A stretch of 64,000 nt of DNA. Origin: Paenibacillus kribbensis. Its GTDB lineage: Bacteria; Bacillota; Bacilli; Paenibacillales; Paenibacillaceae. Below, piece after piece: positions 55,515 to 64,000 of the stretch. The notes below the pieces were generated by a model. The model saw nothing but the letters and a program-made list of their open reading frames with translations. It was not told the DNA's origin and ran no database searches. The position numbers and the translations under genes were made by a program. The stretch covers positions 2,319,501 through 2,383,500 of the forward strand of contig NZ_CP020028.1 in the NCBI RefSeq assembly GCF_002240415.1, written 5' to 3'. Each line of letters begins with the position of its first letter. The stretch's first letter is position 1.

Positions 55515-55715
55515 TCATTCCCGGTGGTTCAATTGAAGATAAAAGGCTTCCTTTCGTTGCACCGATTCTCTTAATTCCCTCTCAAAAAAATGTATAGATG
55601 GTATTGTTCCAAATAGAACAATGATACCCATTGTCATATAAGCATACATATTGCTCAGTCCATTTAGATTCCAAGGTCTGAAAACAACAAATAGCATGCT
55701 ACCCCTAATAAGCAT
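55515..55715 (-). pseudogene. Possible remnant of a membrane protein gene
   Basis: A 66-residue minus-strand reading frame with one helix (MYAYMTMGIIVLFGTIPSIHF) ending in charged residues. Upstream on the same strand another frame reads FWGILAAVTFVIYSI (about 55745-55790), as if a frameshift split a small membrane protein. No ribosome site at its ATG. The remainder of 55500-55858 shows nothing else. Confidence 0.35.
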
Positions 55716-55858
55716 TCCCCATGCCGTATTAACAGTGTATCGAACTTCCTCATTAATCTCTGCGGCTAGATACTGTAGATTACGAATGTCACTGCAGCTA
55801 ATATTCCCCAGAACAATGATTCACATGAAAAGTTTATAAATAGATCAGTCCTTATCTT

Positions 55859-56722
55859 CTATTGAGTAGTGGCAAACTTACGAGAGATGGTCCTATACTT
55901 TGTAGGTGAGATCCCTTTTTTAGCTTTAAATTGCTTGATAAAGTAAGTGTCATACTCAAATCCAGTAGCGCGTGCAATTTCATTAAGCTTCATACCTGTA
56001 TGTGTTAGAAGATCACACGCAACTTTCAAACGATATGAAAGTAAGTAACCTATTGCTGTATTTCCACATCTTTCCTGAAATAATTTATTAAGAGTTACAC
56101 GGTTCAAATGAGCACAATTCGTCAAATCTTCCAAAGAAATCTTTCTTAGGTAATTAGCGTGTATATATTCTAACGCTAAATCAACGGACGACCGTTCACT
56201 ATTCCGATTTAGATCCTCAAGCAACCCCAAAATTTGGATGAGGTACTTTTTTATTCTGCATACCCAGCGTGTATCGCTTTGCGCCTGTACTTCTGTACCA
56301 AGTACAAAAAACCATTCAAATAAATGTGGATATGCTTTTTCCGTTACACGAGGTACACCAAAATATAGATGATCACGTTGAAAAAGTGAAAGACCTGTTT
56401 GTATTCTCGGACCAGTTGGAAAGTAACCCTGCGTTTCGGAAAGAGTTATTGTGTTAAGAAATTCTAGGTGAAAACTAAAGGATTGCGCAGCTACGTTATG
56501 CTTCTCAATGACTTGTATATCATCATCTTCAGCCAAGCAAAGGACACCCGGAGCGACAATAGATATTGGATGTTCGTTTAATATCCCACTCATTGTTCCA
56601 GACGTAACTAAAATTAGAGTAAAACGCCCCGGATAAGGAAGATTACTAAAGTCCTCCACTGCGACAAATTCAATATTCACGGAACGGTTTTTATACCTGT
56701 CAATTTGTGGCATAGTAGTCAC
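55859..56722 (-). CDS. AraC-family transcriptional regulator
   Basis: A 287-residue regulator. An N-terminal cupin-like sensor half is followed by the AraC DNA-binding domain from about residue 185: LALEYIHANYLRKISLEDLTNCAHLNRVTLNKLFQE and the second helix-turn-helix KLNEIARATGFEYDTYFIKQFKAKKGISPTKYR. It is divergent from the epoxide hydrolase gene, with about 100 nt between starts, so it probably controls that gene and itself. AT-rich. Confidence 0.9.
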   Translation of the reverse strand: MTTMPQIDRYKNRSVNIEFVAVEDFSNLPYPGRFTLILVTSGTMSGILNEHPISIVAPGVLCLAEDDDIQVIEKHNVAAQSFSFHLEFLNTITLSETQGYFPTGPRIQTGLSLFQRDHLYFGVPRVTEKAYPHLFEWFFVLGTEVQAQSDTRWVCRIKKYLIQILGLLEDLNRNSERSSVDLALEYIHANYLRKISLEDLTNCAHLNRVTLNKLFQERCGNTAIGYLLSYRLKVACDLLTHTGMKLNEIARATGFEYDTYFIKQFKAKKGISPTKYRTISRKFATTQ

Positions 56723-56824
56723 CTATCAAATAGTATAGTTAGATGCTTCATTTATAGCATTGTACCACAGAAGTTCAAGGGATATCATTACGATGCAACA
56801 CAACAAAAAAGGAGGAGAAACGTT

Positions 56825-57985
56825 ATGGCAGTTGAACGTTTTCATATTCACATCTCTGATGAAATCCTTGATGATCTAAAATACAGACTACATCACATCC
56901 GCTGGCCAGATCAATTAGAAGACTCGGATTGGGATCGAGGAACTGAATTAAATTATTTGAAATCTCTCGTTTCGTATTGGCGGGACCAGTATGATTGGCG
57001 CACACAAGAATCTCAGTTGAACCGCTTTTCCCAGTTTTGCTGCAATATCGATGGGATTGATGTGCACTTCGTTCATGAGCGTGGTAAAGGACCTAACCCT
57101 TTGCCGATCATTCTTACTCACGGATGGCCAGACAGTTACCTTCGTTACCAAAAAATCATCCCTCTTCTTACTGATCCAGTCAGCCACGGCGGTGACCCTG
57201 AGGACTCTTTTGATGTAATTGTCCCTTCATTGCCTGGATTTGGGTTCTCCAGTCGCCCTGACCATTCTGGCGTCAACAATTTTCGTGTCTCCGAGATGTG
57301 GGCTAAATTAATGACAAAAGAATTAGGATACAAAAAATTTGCTGCTGCGGGTGGGGATATTGGTTCCGGTGTTACAAGATATCTGGCATCAAACCATCCT
57401 GAACTTTTATTTGGAATCCACCTAACTGATATTGGTATTATAAGAAATCTCCTCACATCACATGAGCAGGTAACACTTTCAGAAGAAGAGCTGCAATACA
57501 AGAAAAATGCTTTAGAATGGATTTCCCTTGAGGGGGGGTACATGTCACTTCAATCGACACGCCCCCAGACTCTTGCTTATGGACTTTCTGACTCACCAGT
57601 AGGCTTAGCTGGCTGGATTATTGAAAAATTCCGTGCTTGGAGTGATTGTAATGGTAACCTCCGGCAAATATTTAGCGAGGATGAGCTGATTACGCATATA
57701 ATGGTTTATTGGCTTACTAACACAATTGGATCATCAACACGTATGTATTATGAAAATTCACATTCTTTGCCGCCATTGGGCTACATAGAAGTACCTACCG
57801 GAATTGCATTATTCCCAGCAGATATATTGTTACCGCCTAAAGAATGGGCAGTACGCAACCTAAATATAACTCGCTGGACTTCAATGGCTCGTGGCGGACA
57901 TTTTACCGCCATGGAAGAGCCAGAGCTTTTAGCCCAGGAGATTCGTGCCTTCTACAAGCCTTTTAGAGCGAAAAATAAAAATTAA
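56825..57985 (+). CDS. Epoxide hydrolase, alpha/beta-hydrolase (EHN) family
   Basis: A 386-residue protein with the N-terminal EHN domain (FHIHISDEILDDLKYRLHHIRWPDQLEDSDWDRGTE). The hydrolase core has LTHGWPDSYLR (HGWP oxyanion), nucleophile Asp in AAGGDIGSGVTRYL and the late His in ARGGHFTAMEEP. It would open epoxides to diols; the natural substrate is unknown. AAGGAGG sets the ATG at 56825. AT-rich and probably acquired. Confidence 0.88.
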   Translation: MAVERFHIHISDEILDDLKYRLHHIRWPDQLEDSDWDRGTELNYLKSLVSYWRDQYDWRTQESQLNRFSQFCCNIDGIDVHFVHERGKGPNPLPIILTHGWPDSYLRYQKIIPLLTDPVSHGGDPEDSFDVIVPSLPGFGFSSRPDHSGVNNFRVSEMWAKLMTKELGYKKFAAAGGDIGSGVTRYLASNHPELLFGIHLTDIGIIRNLLTSHEQVTLSEEELQYKKNALEWISLEGGYMSLQSTRPQTLAYGLSDSPVGLAGWIIEKFRAWSDCNGNLRQIFSEDELITHIMVYWLTNTIGSSTRMYYENSHSLPPLGYIEVPTGIALFPADILLPPKEWAVRNLNITRWTSMARGGHFTAMEEPELLAQEIRAFYKPFRAKNKN

Positions 57986-58156
57986 TAATTAATCAAGATC
58001 CAACCACACATTGACTGGATTTAATAATAGGGACGTTTCATACCCTAGGATATTCCGGACAAGTGGGTCGACCATTTGCGTCGCACTTTCCTAGGTCTAC
58101 GATAAGCAGTTACCCTCATCGGTTCAATACAATGAAGTGATACTTACCTTTATGAT

Positions 58157-58181
58157 AGTACCTGTAATAAAAGTGCGTACT
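58157..58181. promoter_or_regulatory. AGTAC/GTACT inverted repeat before the quinone reductase gene
   Basis: AGTAC (58157-58161) and GTACT (58177-58181) are separated by 15 nt, about 70 nt upstream of the start. It could be an operator for the HxlR-type regulator downstream. Nothing coding is supported elsewhere in 57986-58248. Confidence 0.3.
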
Positions 58182-58248
58182 TTTTTATTTATAGTGTGAC
58201 CTCTATACTCAAGAGGACAAATAAATAGAACTCAAGGAGGACATCGCT

Positions 58249-58776
58249 TTGAAAACTCTTGTTATCGTAACACATCCAAGTATAGAGACATCTATCATTA
58301 ATAAACGCTGGGTAGAAGAGCTCAAAAAATACCCGGAAAAGTATACAGTTCACGAATTGTATAAGGCTTACCCTGATGGAAATATTGATGTGGAAAGAGA
58401 ACAAAAATGGATTGAGAGTCATGATAAACTTGTTTTGCAGTTCCCTATTTTTTGGTTTAACTGCCCTCCACTCCTTAAAAAGTGGTTAGATGATGTATTT
58501 ACTTACGGCTGGGCTTACGGATCGAAAGGAGATAAACTAAAAGATCGTAAGATTGCTTTGGCTGTATCAGTTGGTGTAAAAAGTGAAGATTACAGCGAGA
58601 ACGGTAGATGCAAGCATACCTTGGAGGAAATTTTAGTACCTTTCAAAACAACCGCTATTTATTGTAAAGCAGACTACCGTTCGTTCTTTGCTTCATACGG
58701 TGCTGAATTTGAACCCACGGCTGAAACAATTGAAAAAAGTGCACAAGCCTATTTAAACTTCATCGATCACATGTAA
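58249..58776 (+). CDS. NAD(P)H dehydrogenase (quinone), flavodoxin-fold (YwrO/KefF type)
   Basis: A 175-residue flavodoxin-fold oxidoreductase starting at TTG with AAGGAGG 8 nt upstream. KTLVIVTHPSIETSIINKRW, the FMN-contact segment LVLQFPIFWFNCPPLLKKWLDDVFTYGWAYG and LAVSVGV are typical of MdaB/YwrO/KefF proteins. Such enzymes reduce quinones by two electrons. It is convergent with an HxlR regulator gene. Confidence 0.88.
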   Translation: MKTLVIVTHPSIETSIINKRWVEELKKYPEKYTVHELYKAYPDGNIDVEREQKWIESHDKLVLQFPIFWFNCPPLLKKWLDDVFTYGWAYGSKGDKLKDRKIALAVSVGVKSEDYSENGRCKHTLEEILVPFKTTAIYCKADYRSFFASYGAEFEPTAETIEKSAQAYLNFIDHM

Positions 58777-58788
58777 ATAACAAAAAAA

Positions 58789-58822
58789 AGGAGGCATCCG
58801 TATAGGGTGCTTCCTTTTTTTG
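58789..58822. terminator. Bidirectional terminator between convergent genes
   Basis: AAAGGAGGCATCC, loop GTATA, GGGTGCTTCCTTT form a 12-13-bp stem with A and T runs on the two sides; it serves the quinone reductase and the HxlR gene. Confidence 0.85.
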
Positions 58823-58841
58823 TGAAATTATTATTCATTCT

Positions 58842-59195
58842 TCATATCGTGTCTAAATCAAGGTCTGCGTTTTTTTCACCCCATTCACACATCATGTCTA
58901 GAATAGGAATTAGCGAAAGACCACGTTCAGATAATGAATATTCAACTTTAGGAGGTACCTGGGGAAATTCCGTGCGTATGATCAGGTCATCTGCCTCCAG
59001 TTCTTTTAGCATGAGGCTTAGCGTTTTAAAGGAAATGGTACCGATACATCGCTGCAGTTCATTAAATCGTATAACCTTATTTTCGGAAAGCCAATACATA
59101 ATGATCATTTTATATTTACCGCCTATTAAGGATAACGTGTATCCAAAGCCAGTATCTTTTAGTTTCACGCCAGTGGGAACACAGGTTTCAGGCAC
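58842..59195 (-). CDS. HxlR-family transcriptional regulator
   Basis: A 117-residue winged-helix regulator: GFGYTLSLIGGKYKMIIMYWL, RFNELQRCIGTISFKTLSLMLKELEADDLIIRTEFPQVPPKVEYSLSERG. It has a Cys at position 5 (ETCVPT), similar to the sensing Cys6 of B. subtilis YodB, which responds to quinones and diamide. Together with the adjacent quinone reductase this suggests a thiol-based electrophile switch (inference). Confidence 0.9.
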   Translation of the reverse strand: MPETCVPTGVKLKDTGFGYTLSLIGGKYKMIIMYWLSENKVIRFNELQRCIGTISFKTLSLMLKELEADDLIIRTEFPQVPPKVEYSLSERGLSLIPILDMMCEWGEKNADLDLDTI

Positions 59196-59267
59196 AAGCT
59201 ACACTCTCCTTTCGATAAGAATAGGATATGAAGCGGAGAGGACATTATGTCGCAGGGGGGGGATTTT

Positions 59268-59924
59268 TCATCTTGAACTTTTTAGCAGCAGGGAGCGATA
59301 CGTCGTTTCAAACAAAAATTCAAACGCCTCCAGATGCTTTTTAGCTTCAAATACATCACGTCCCCACGCATAAATGCCGTGATTACGCAATAAAATCCCC
59401 GGAACCCGCTCATTCAGCACACCCGGCACCAGCTTGGCAATCGAGGCGATATCGGCATAATTCGGCAGCACAGGAATGTGGATGGCAGCATTTTCTTCCC
59501 AAATGTTAAAAGCCTTAATCAGCTCGATTCCTTGCACAGGTACAGAGCCCTGCTCCCCGTAATACTCGGAAATCAGGTTGTTAAACACGGTATGCACATG
59601 GAAAACGGCTCCGCAGCCTGTCAGGCGGTAAATTTCACAATGAATCAGTGTTTCGGCACTCGGCTTGAGGTTGGTTGCTTCGGCGGCTTTCCCGTATGGG
59701 TCAACAAACAGAAAATCTTCCGCTGTCCGCTTTGTCTTGTCCTTGCCGCTGGCGGTAACTGCAAAATAAAATTGTTCGGGCTGAAAATCACCGATGCGGA
59801 TCGACAAATTGCCGCTCGTGCCGGGGAACCAGTTGCGAGATGCAAATAGCTCCTTGACATCGGCGAGTTCTTCCAATGCGCGGCGTTTTTCTTCCAATGT
59901 AATGTCTGTCCAGCTAAAGCTCAT
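59268..59924 (-). CDS. mtnB: Methylthioribulose-1-phosphate dehydratase
   Basis: Class-II-aldolase-fold zinc enzyme of methionine salvage, dehydrating methylthioribulose-1-phosphate. LFASRNWFPGTSGNLSIRI and the zinc ligands in GAVFHVHTVFNNL and LRNHGIYAWG are conserved. The 218-residue length is normal. It is last in the leftward proA-proC-mtnW-mtnX-mtnB run, immediately adjoining mtnX. Confidence 0.94.
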   Translation of the reverse strand: MSFSWTDITLEEKRRALEELADVKELFASRNWFPGTSGNLSIRIGDFQPEQFYFAVTASGKDKTKRTAEDFLFVDPYGKAAEATNLKPSAETLIHCEIYRLTGCGAVFHVHTVFNNLISEYYGEQGSVPVQGIELIKAFNIWEENAAIHIPVLPNYADIASIAKLVPGVLNERVPGILLRNHGIYAWGRDVFEAKKHLEAFEFLFETTYRSLLLKSSR

Positions 59925-60602
59925 TTACAGCACCCCTTGCTTCTGTTTTTGCTTTAAATCCTCGATAATGTCGTCAAATGTTTCAAAGGGTACATGCGGT
60001 ACGCCAAGCTCTTGACACTTTAATGTCAGGTGCGAGCGGGAGTACACGAGGTCGGCAATTTTGGCTCCTTCAAAATCCGTCAGGCTGTCGCCGATCAAGA
60101 TCTGTTCGTACTGTTCGGCAGGGTATTGACGAATGATGGTCGTTTTGCACATGCCGCAGTCATTTGTACACGGCTTCTCACATGGATGCGGCCACGTAAT
60201 CTGGATATTGTCCCCGGAAAAATCCGCTCCGTTGCAAAAGATGTGATCCTGCGGAATATCGAAGGGTTTAAGCAATGGATCAATAAAAAAATCGATGCCG
60301 CCGCTGGTGACAAAAAATTCAATCTGCTGCTCCCGTACATAGTCCAAAAAACGTGCAAAGCCCTCGCGTATACCCGCTTGTCCAAGTACATATGAGATGA
60401 TTTCGTCCTTTTGCACCGAAGGCATGAGGGCAAACATGGCACCTACGCCTTCACGAATGGAGGTATGTCCGTTTACGATATGATGCATGATGGGCTCATA
60501 GCCCGCAGGCTGAAAATGCTTCATGATAGCGACAATATTGTCGCTATTCGTAATCGTCCCGTCAAAGTCGCAAAAAATGACGGGTTTCTTGGATGAACTC
60601 AT
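59925..60602 (-). CDS. mtnX: 2-hydroxy-3-keto-5-methylthiopentenyl-1-phosphate phosphatase
   Basis: HAD-type phosphatase of methionine salvage (225 residues). PVIFCDFDGTITNSDNIVA carries the nucleophile Asp; FFVTSGGIDFFI and QILIGDSLTDFEGAKIADL are later HAD motifs. GGGGAGG sets the ATG at 60602. It overlaps mtnW by 4 nt. It acts on the MtnW product. Confidence 0.93.
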   Translation of the reverse strand: MSSSKKPVIFCDFDGTITNSDNIVAIMKHFQPAGYEPIMHHIVNGHTSIREGVGAMFALMPSVQKDEIISYVLGQAGIREGFARFLDYVREQQIEFFVTSGGIDFFIDPLLKPFDIPQDHIFCNGADFSGDNIQITWPHPCEKPCTNDCGMCKTTIIRQYPAEQYEQILIGDSLTDFEGAKIADLVYSRSHLTLKCQELGVPHVPFETFDDIIEDLKQKQKQGVL

Positions 60603-61810
60603 TGTTCGCCTCCCCACACATCAAGTGCGGATTGCAGCTCAGCATGAGAGCGGGCGTATTCTGCCAGCGGTACATTCTGCTGCACCGCCTCAATCGCTTG
60701 CACAAAAGCGCGTCCGCCAGCTTCGGTACCCATCGGATGACCATGAATGCCACCCCCGGCGTTGACCACAACGTCCGTGCCAAAGTCACGCACAATGAAC
60801 GGCACCAGGCCGGGGTGAATTCCTGCGGAGGGAACAGGCATGCTGGCCTTTAGCGACAGCTCCGGGGTGATCAGCTCATCGCGGATCGCCATGTTTTCCT
60901 CTCGCGGCATCGTCACTGAGCCGTAAGGAGAAGGGAAGAGCACGAGGTCAGCGCCAGCCAGCCGCATCAGCTGACCGAGCAGCACGGACGCCGAAATACC
61001 GTAATGCGGCGACGGATAGACAGCACCCGCCAATGAAGGGTGGGCGGCAATGGGGACGGAGACAGCAGGATCGCTGCTGAGCTCATGCAGTACATCGTAG
61101 CCGTAGGCCAGCACGTTGAACAGCAGCGCGTTCGCGCCTGCGTCGATAGCTTTGAGGGCCTGCGCCTTGAGCTGTGAGGTGGGTCCGGTCAAATTCGCTG
61201 CATACAGCAGCTTTTTACCGGTTTCACGCTCAGCCGCCTCGGCGGCTTTGATGCAGGCTTCGACGCGTTTTTCAATCGGTGTCAAGGCATTTTCGAACAA
61301 AATTTCGTCATCCTTGATCAGATCAACGCCACCGAGAGCCTGTCGGGTAAATTGCTCGCTCAGCTCGTCCAGATTCAGACCGATCACCGATTTGAAAATG
61401 CTCATAAGCAGCGGGCGATCAAACACGCCGAGTCGCTCACGCAAGCCCTCAATGCCAAATTTCGGTCCCGGAAAAGCGGAACGGAACGTCTCCGAGAAGC
61501 CCAGCTTCGTCAGCTTGATTCGACCGTCCATCGAAATTTTGCCGAAGACGGTCACCAGCAGCGCGGGAATATCCCGGCTGAAATTGACGTCCGGGTAAGC
61601 GATGGTCAGATCGGCATAACGTTCACCGGGGCCTCCATCATGAACCTCCACGGATTGAACCGAGCCCAGATGCTTTTGCATCTCATCCCGCTTGGCTTGC
61701 GGAAGCTCGGTCCAGCTGCCCACCGTCATGCCGATGGCAATGGATTGGGCCTTTTTATTAAAATCGGCTTTGTCATCGTATACCCGGTAGGTCGCCAAGC
61801 AATAGCTCAT
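60599..61810 (-). CDS. mtnW: 2,3-diketo-5-methylthiopentyl-1-phosphate enolase (RuBisCO-like)
   Basis: A RuBisCO-like protein of 403 residues that enolises the diketo intermediate in methionine salvage. The activating Lys is in GGVDLIKDDE (160-169), with FENALTPIEKRV and AHPSLAGAVYPSPHYGIS barrel regions. It is not a CO2-fixing enzyme. It overlaps both mtnX and proC by 4 nt, so all are one transcript. Confidence 0.95.
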   Translation of the reverse strand: MSYCLATYRVYDDKADFNKKAQSIAIGMTVGSWTELPQAKRDEMQKHLGSVQSVEVHDGGPGERYADLTIAYPDVNFSRDIPALLVTVFGKISMDGRIKLTKLGFSETFRSAFPGPKFGIEGLRERLGVFDRPLLMSIFKSVIGLNLDELSEQFTRQALGGVDLIKDDEILFENALTPIEKRVEACIKAAEAAERETGKKLLYAANLTGPTSQLKAQALKAIDAGANALLFNVLAYGYDVLHELSSDPAVSVPIAAHPSLAGAVYPSPHYGISASVLLGQLMRLAGADLVLFPSPYGSVTMPREENMAIRDELITPELSLKASMPVPSAGIHPGLVPFIVRDFGTDVVVNAGGGIHGHPMGTEAGGRAFVQAIEAVQQNVPLAEYARSHAELQSALDVWGGEQ

Positions 61811-62673
61811 TCAATTCCCTCCTTTAGTACAGCTCCCATCTCACGGGATCGTTCAGCACAACGCTGCACTGCCGCAATTACGGTTTCATAGAAATCTCCT
61901 TTGTCCAGTGTCTCCAAAGCGGCCACCGTCGAGCCATTGGGCGACATGATTTTGTGACGCAGAGCAGAAGGCTCCTCTCCGGTTTGTTGTACCATACGTG
62001 CCGCCCCAAGCGCGGTTTGGACTGTCAGCTCGTGCGCTTGCTCAGGGGTCAAGCCACCACGAATTCCACCCGCAATCATGGCTTCCATCAAATAGTAGAT
62101 ATAGGCAGGACCGCTTCCGGAGATCCCGGTCAAAATATCCATTTTCTCTTCTTCTATCACAGTCACCGTACCTACAGACTCGAACATGGTGAGCACATTC
62201 TTACGCTGGTCTTCGCTGATCTCCTTGGAAAAGCTGATGCCTGTCGCTCCCAGCCCAATCGAGCTGGAGGTGTTGGGCATCGTCCGTGCGATCGGCTGCT
62301 TGCGGCCTAGCAGTGTTTGCATCGTACGAATGGACAATCCGGCGATGACCGAAATGATCAGCTGATCCTCTGACAGGAGCGGGCCGAGCTGTCCCAGTGC
62401 CGCGGCAGCATCCTTGGGCTTCATGGCAAGCACGATGACTGGAGAACGGCGCAGCAGCTCGGTTTTCGCGGCTTCCTCTGTCTGGAACAGCACCCCGTAT
62501 TGCTGCTGGAGTTCTTCAAGGCGCGCCTGATTACTGCGGTTAATGACAGTAATGCCGCCACGTTTGACAACGGAACGAGCCGTCATTCCGCGAATGATAG
62601 CCTCTGCCATGGAGCCTGCGCCGAAAAACGTAATTTGCTCGTTAATTAAAAACTTTGACTGTGATTCACACAT
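61807..62673 (-). CDS. proC: Pyrroline-5-carboxylate reductase
   Basis: Last step of proline synthesis, NAD(P)H dependent. The Rossmann motif is ITFFGAGSMAEAIIRGM; VLAMKPKD, ARTMPNTSSSIG, SGSGPAYIYYLMEAM and HKIMSPNGSTVAALETL are conserved. At 288 residues it is slightly longer than usual at the N-terminus. GGAGG with 10-nt spacing supports the start. It lies between proA and the methionine salvage genes and is translationally coupled to mtnW. Confidence 0.94.
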   Translation of the reverse strand: MCESQSKFLINEQITFFGAGSMAEAIIRGMTARSVVKRGGITVINRSNQARLEELQQQYGVLFQTEEAAKTELLRRSPVIVLAMKPKDAAAALGQLGPLLSEDQLIISVIAGLSIRTMQTLLGRKQPIARTMPNTSSSIGLGATGISFSKEISEDQRKNVLTMFESVGTVTVIEEEKMDILTGISGSGPAYIYYLMEAMIAGGIRGGLTPEQAHELTVQTALGAARMVQQTGEEPSALRHKIMSPNGSTVAALETLDKGDFYETVIAAVQRCAERSREMGAVLKEGIE

Positions 62674-62712
62674 GAATTCATAACCTCCAAGAATACGGAT
62701 TGATTTATAATA

Positions 62713-64000
62713 TTATTCCCTGATTTGTCCAGTACCGTACACACGGTATTTGGTTGAAGTCAGCGCAGGCAGGCCCATAGGGCCGCGGGCATGCAATTTT
62801 TGGGTGCTGATCCCGATCTCAGCGCCAAACCCGAATTCAAAGCCATCTGTGAAGCGGGTGGAGGCATTGTGATATACAGCTGCTGCATCCACTTCCTGAA
62901 GGAAACGTTCGGCATGGGCTTTATCCTCGGTGACAATACATTCCGAGTGCAACGTGCCGTAACGGGCAATATGCTCAAGTGCTTCGTCCAGATGGTCTAC
63001 CACCTTGACGTTCATAATGTAATCATTGTACTCTGTGCCGTAGTCCTCCTCCGTGGCTGTAACAGCCCAGGGAACCAGTGCACGCGTCCGTGCGCAGCCG
63101 CGCAGCTCAACGCCAGCATCACGGAAGCGTTCTGCCAAGCTTGTTAAGTGTGCTTGTGCAAAATCGGCGTGGACGAGCAGCGTTTCCATCGAGTTGCACA
63201 CAGACGGTCTTTGCACCTTGGCGTTCAGCGTAATGGCTTCCGCCATCTGTGTATCCGCCGTAGCGTCCAAATACGTATGGCATACGCCAGCGCCGGTTTC
63301 AATGACAGGCACAGTAGCGTTTTGAACCACGTTTTGGATGAGCGAACGCCCACCACGTGGGATAATCACATCCAGCAGACCGTTCAAGGTGAGCATTTCG
63401 TTGACGGAGGCGCGGTCTGAATCTTCAATCAGTTGAAGCGCCTCGCGGGGTACGGCTGTTGTGTCCAGCGCCTGCTGAAGCACTTCAATGATTTTGCGGT
63501 TGGAGGCGAGGGCCGCCGAACCACCGCGCAGCACAACCGGATTGCCTGTTTTCAGGCACAGGCCCGCAGCATCTACCGTTACATTCGGACGGGCTTCATA
63601 TATGATGCCAATGACACCCAGCGGCACACGTATTTTCTCAATCCGTAGACCGTTAGGACGTTCGATCTGTTCCAGCATGTCACCGACTGGATCCGGCAAC
63701 TCGGCAATTTGGCGCAGTCCTTCGGCGATAGCCCCGATTCGCTCCTCGGTCAGCTTGAGACGGTCGAGCAGCGATTCCGACGTTCCCAATTCACGTCCAC
63801 GCTGCAAATCGTCACTGTTCGCTGCAATCAGCTCTTCCGTATGGCTCACCAATGCCTCTGCCATAGCGAGCAATGCTTTATTTTTTTGTGCTGTTGTCAG
63901 TCGGTTCATGGCTCCGGCACTTTTTTTGGCCAAAGTCGCTTTGGCCCGTACTTCACTGAACTGGTTTTCCTCTGTTGCAGCTGTGTTCGTCGTTAATTTA
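62713..64000 (-). CDS. proA: Gamma-glutamyl phosphate reductase (5' end outside window)
   Basis: NADPH-dependent aldehyde dehydrogenase-fold enzyme of proline synthesis. VRAKATLAKKSAGAMNRLTTAQKNKALLAMAEAL, VPLGVIGIIYEARPNVTVDAAGLCLKTGN, RPSVCNSMETLLVH (catalytic Cys) and HARGPMGLPALTSTKYRVYG are typical. The frame stays open past the TTG at 63933 to the window end (upstream codons read NTAATEENQFSEVRAKA), so the true start is just beyond position 64000. proB is expected to lie beyond the window end. Confidence 0.94.
   Translation of the reverse strand, partial: KLTTNTAATEENQFSEVRAKATLAKKSAGAMNRLTTAQKNKALLAMAEALVSHTEELIAANSDDLQRGRELGTSESLLDRLKLTEERIGAIAEGLRQIAELPDPVGDMLEQIERPNGLRIEKIRVPLGVIGIIYEARPNVTVDAAGLCLKTGNPVVLRGGSAALASNRKIIEVLQQALDTTAVPREALQLIEDSDRASVNEMLTLNGLLDVIIPRGGRSLIQNVVQNATVPVIETGAGVCHTYLDATADTQMAEAITLNAKVQRPSVCNSMETLLVHADFAQAHLTSLAERFRDAGVELRGCARTRALVPWAVTATEEDYGTEYNDYIMNVKVVDHLDEALEHIARYGTLHSECIVTEDKAHAERFLQEVDAAAVYHNASTRFTDGFEFGFGAEIGISTQKLHARGPMGLPALTSTKYRVYGTGQIRE

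Noticed and set aside
57986..58248. Possible mobile-element remnant or peptide after the epoxide hydrolase gene
   Set aside because: A short open stretch and two CCTAGG sites are present, but no family motif, repeat ends or ribosome site can be supported.

Overview
The window reads as chromosome of a low-GC Gram-positive, endospore-forming bacterium, most likely Paenibacillus of the P. polymyxa group. Three things point there: gene order close to the Bacillus subtilis hepS-to-dnaD stretch, bacillithiol and sporulation (YpjB) genes, and 2,3-butanediol-type dehydrogenases beside a futalosine-pathway menaquinone gene. Most genes are on the + strand with strong AGGAGG-type ribosome sites, and several start at TTG or GTG.

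1-17.8 kb is a biosynthetic supercluster. It holds a menaquinone operon (hepS, menG, a UbiA-type prenyltransferase, ubiX, mqnA, hepT), then ndk and cheR, then aroC-aroB-aroH, then trpEDCFBA-hisC-tyrA. The trp operon has its own promoter, a (G/U)AG triplet array that looks like a TRAP-binding site at the very 5' end of the transcript, and a strong attenuator terminator. The TRAP gene (mtrB) is predicted just left of the window.

17.8-23.3 kb is less conserved. It holds a dispersed palindromic repeat, an AT-rich methyltransferase, a candidate small RNA with a perfect consensus promoter, an ECF sigma/membrane anti-sigma pair, a phosphatase, an uncharacterised protein, a gamma-carbonic anhydrase and an IDEAL-domain protein. 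The qcrABC genes that sit before ypjA in B. subtilis are absent.

23.5-41.8 kb returns to conserved Bacillales order: ypjA, ypjB, a YitT protein, a MazG protein, TPR protein, dapB, mgsA, bshB1, bshA, cca, birA, panBCD, TPR protein, dinG, rex, an amidohydrolase and a YpmB-like protein. These cover lysine, bacillithiol, tRNA end repair, biotin and pantothenate metabolism.

41.8-48.2 kb breaks this order. An acetoin/diacetyl reductase gene lies between inverted copies of the dispersed repeat and between two near-identical hairpins. It is followed by a membrane protein plus compact FtsH-like protease pair, and by a 3-hydroxyacyl-CoA dehydrogenase coupled to acetate kinase. 48.3-53.6 kb holds asnS, dnaD and a four-gene ECF sigma/envelope-stress operon whose sigma gene appears to start at ATT.

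53.8-59.2 kb is an AT-rich accessory stretch: flavin reductase, a second acetoin-reductase-like gene, an IS200 transposase remnant, a divergent AraC regulator/epoxide hydrolase pair, and a quinone reductase convergent with an HxlR regulator. 59.3-64 kb (minus strand) is a proA-proC-mtnW-mtnX-mtnB run joining proline synthesis to methionine salvage.

The strongest unexplained signal is the dispersed repeat (three copies here). Its 15-bp central hairpin and its ends change sequence between copies but keep base pairing, which suggests selection on structure.
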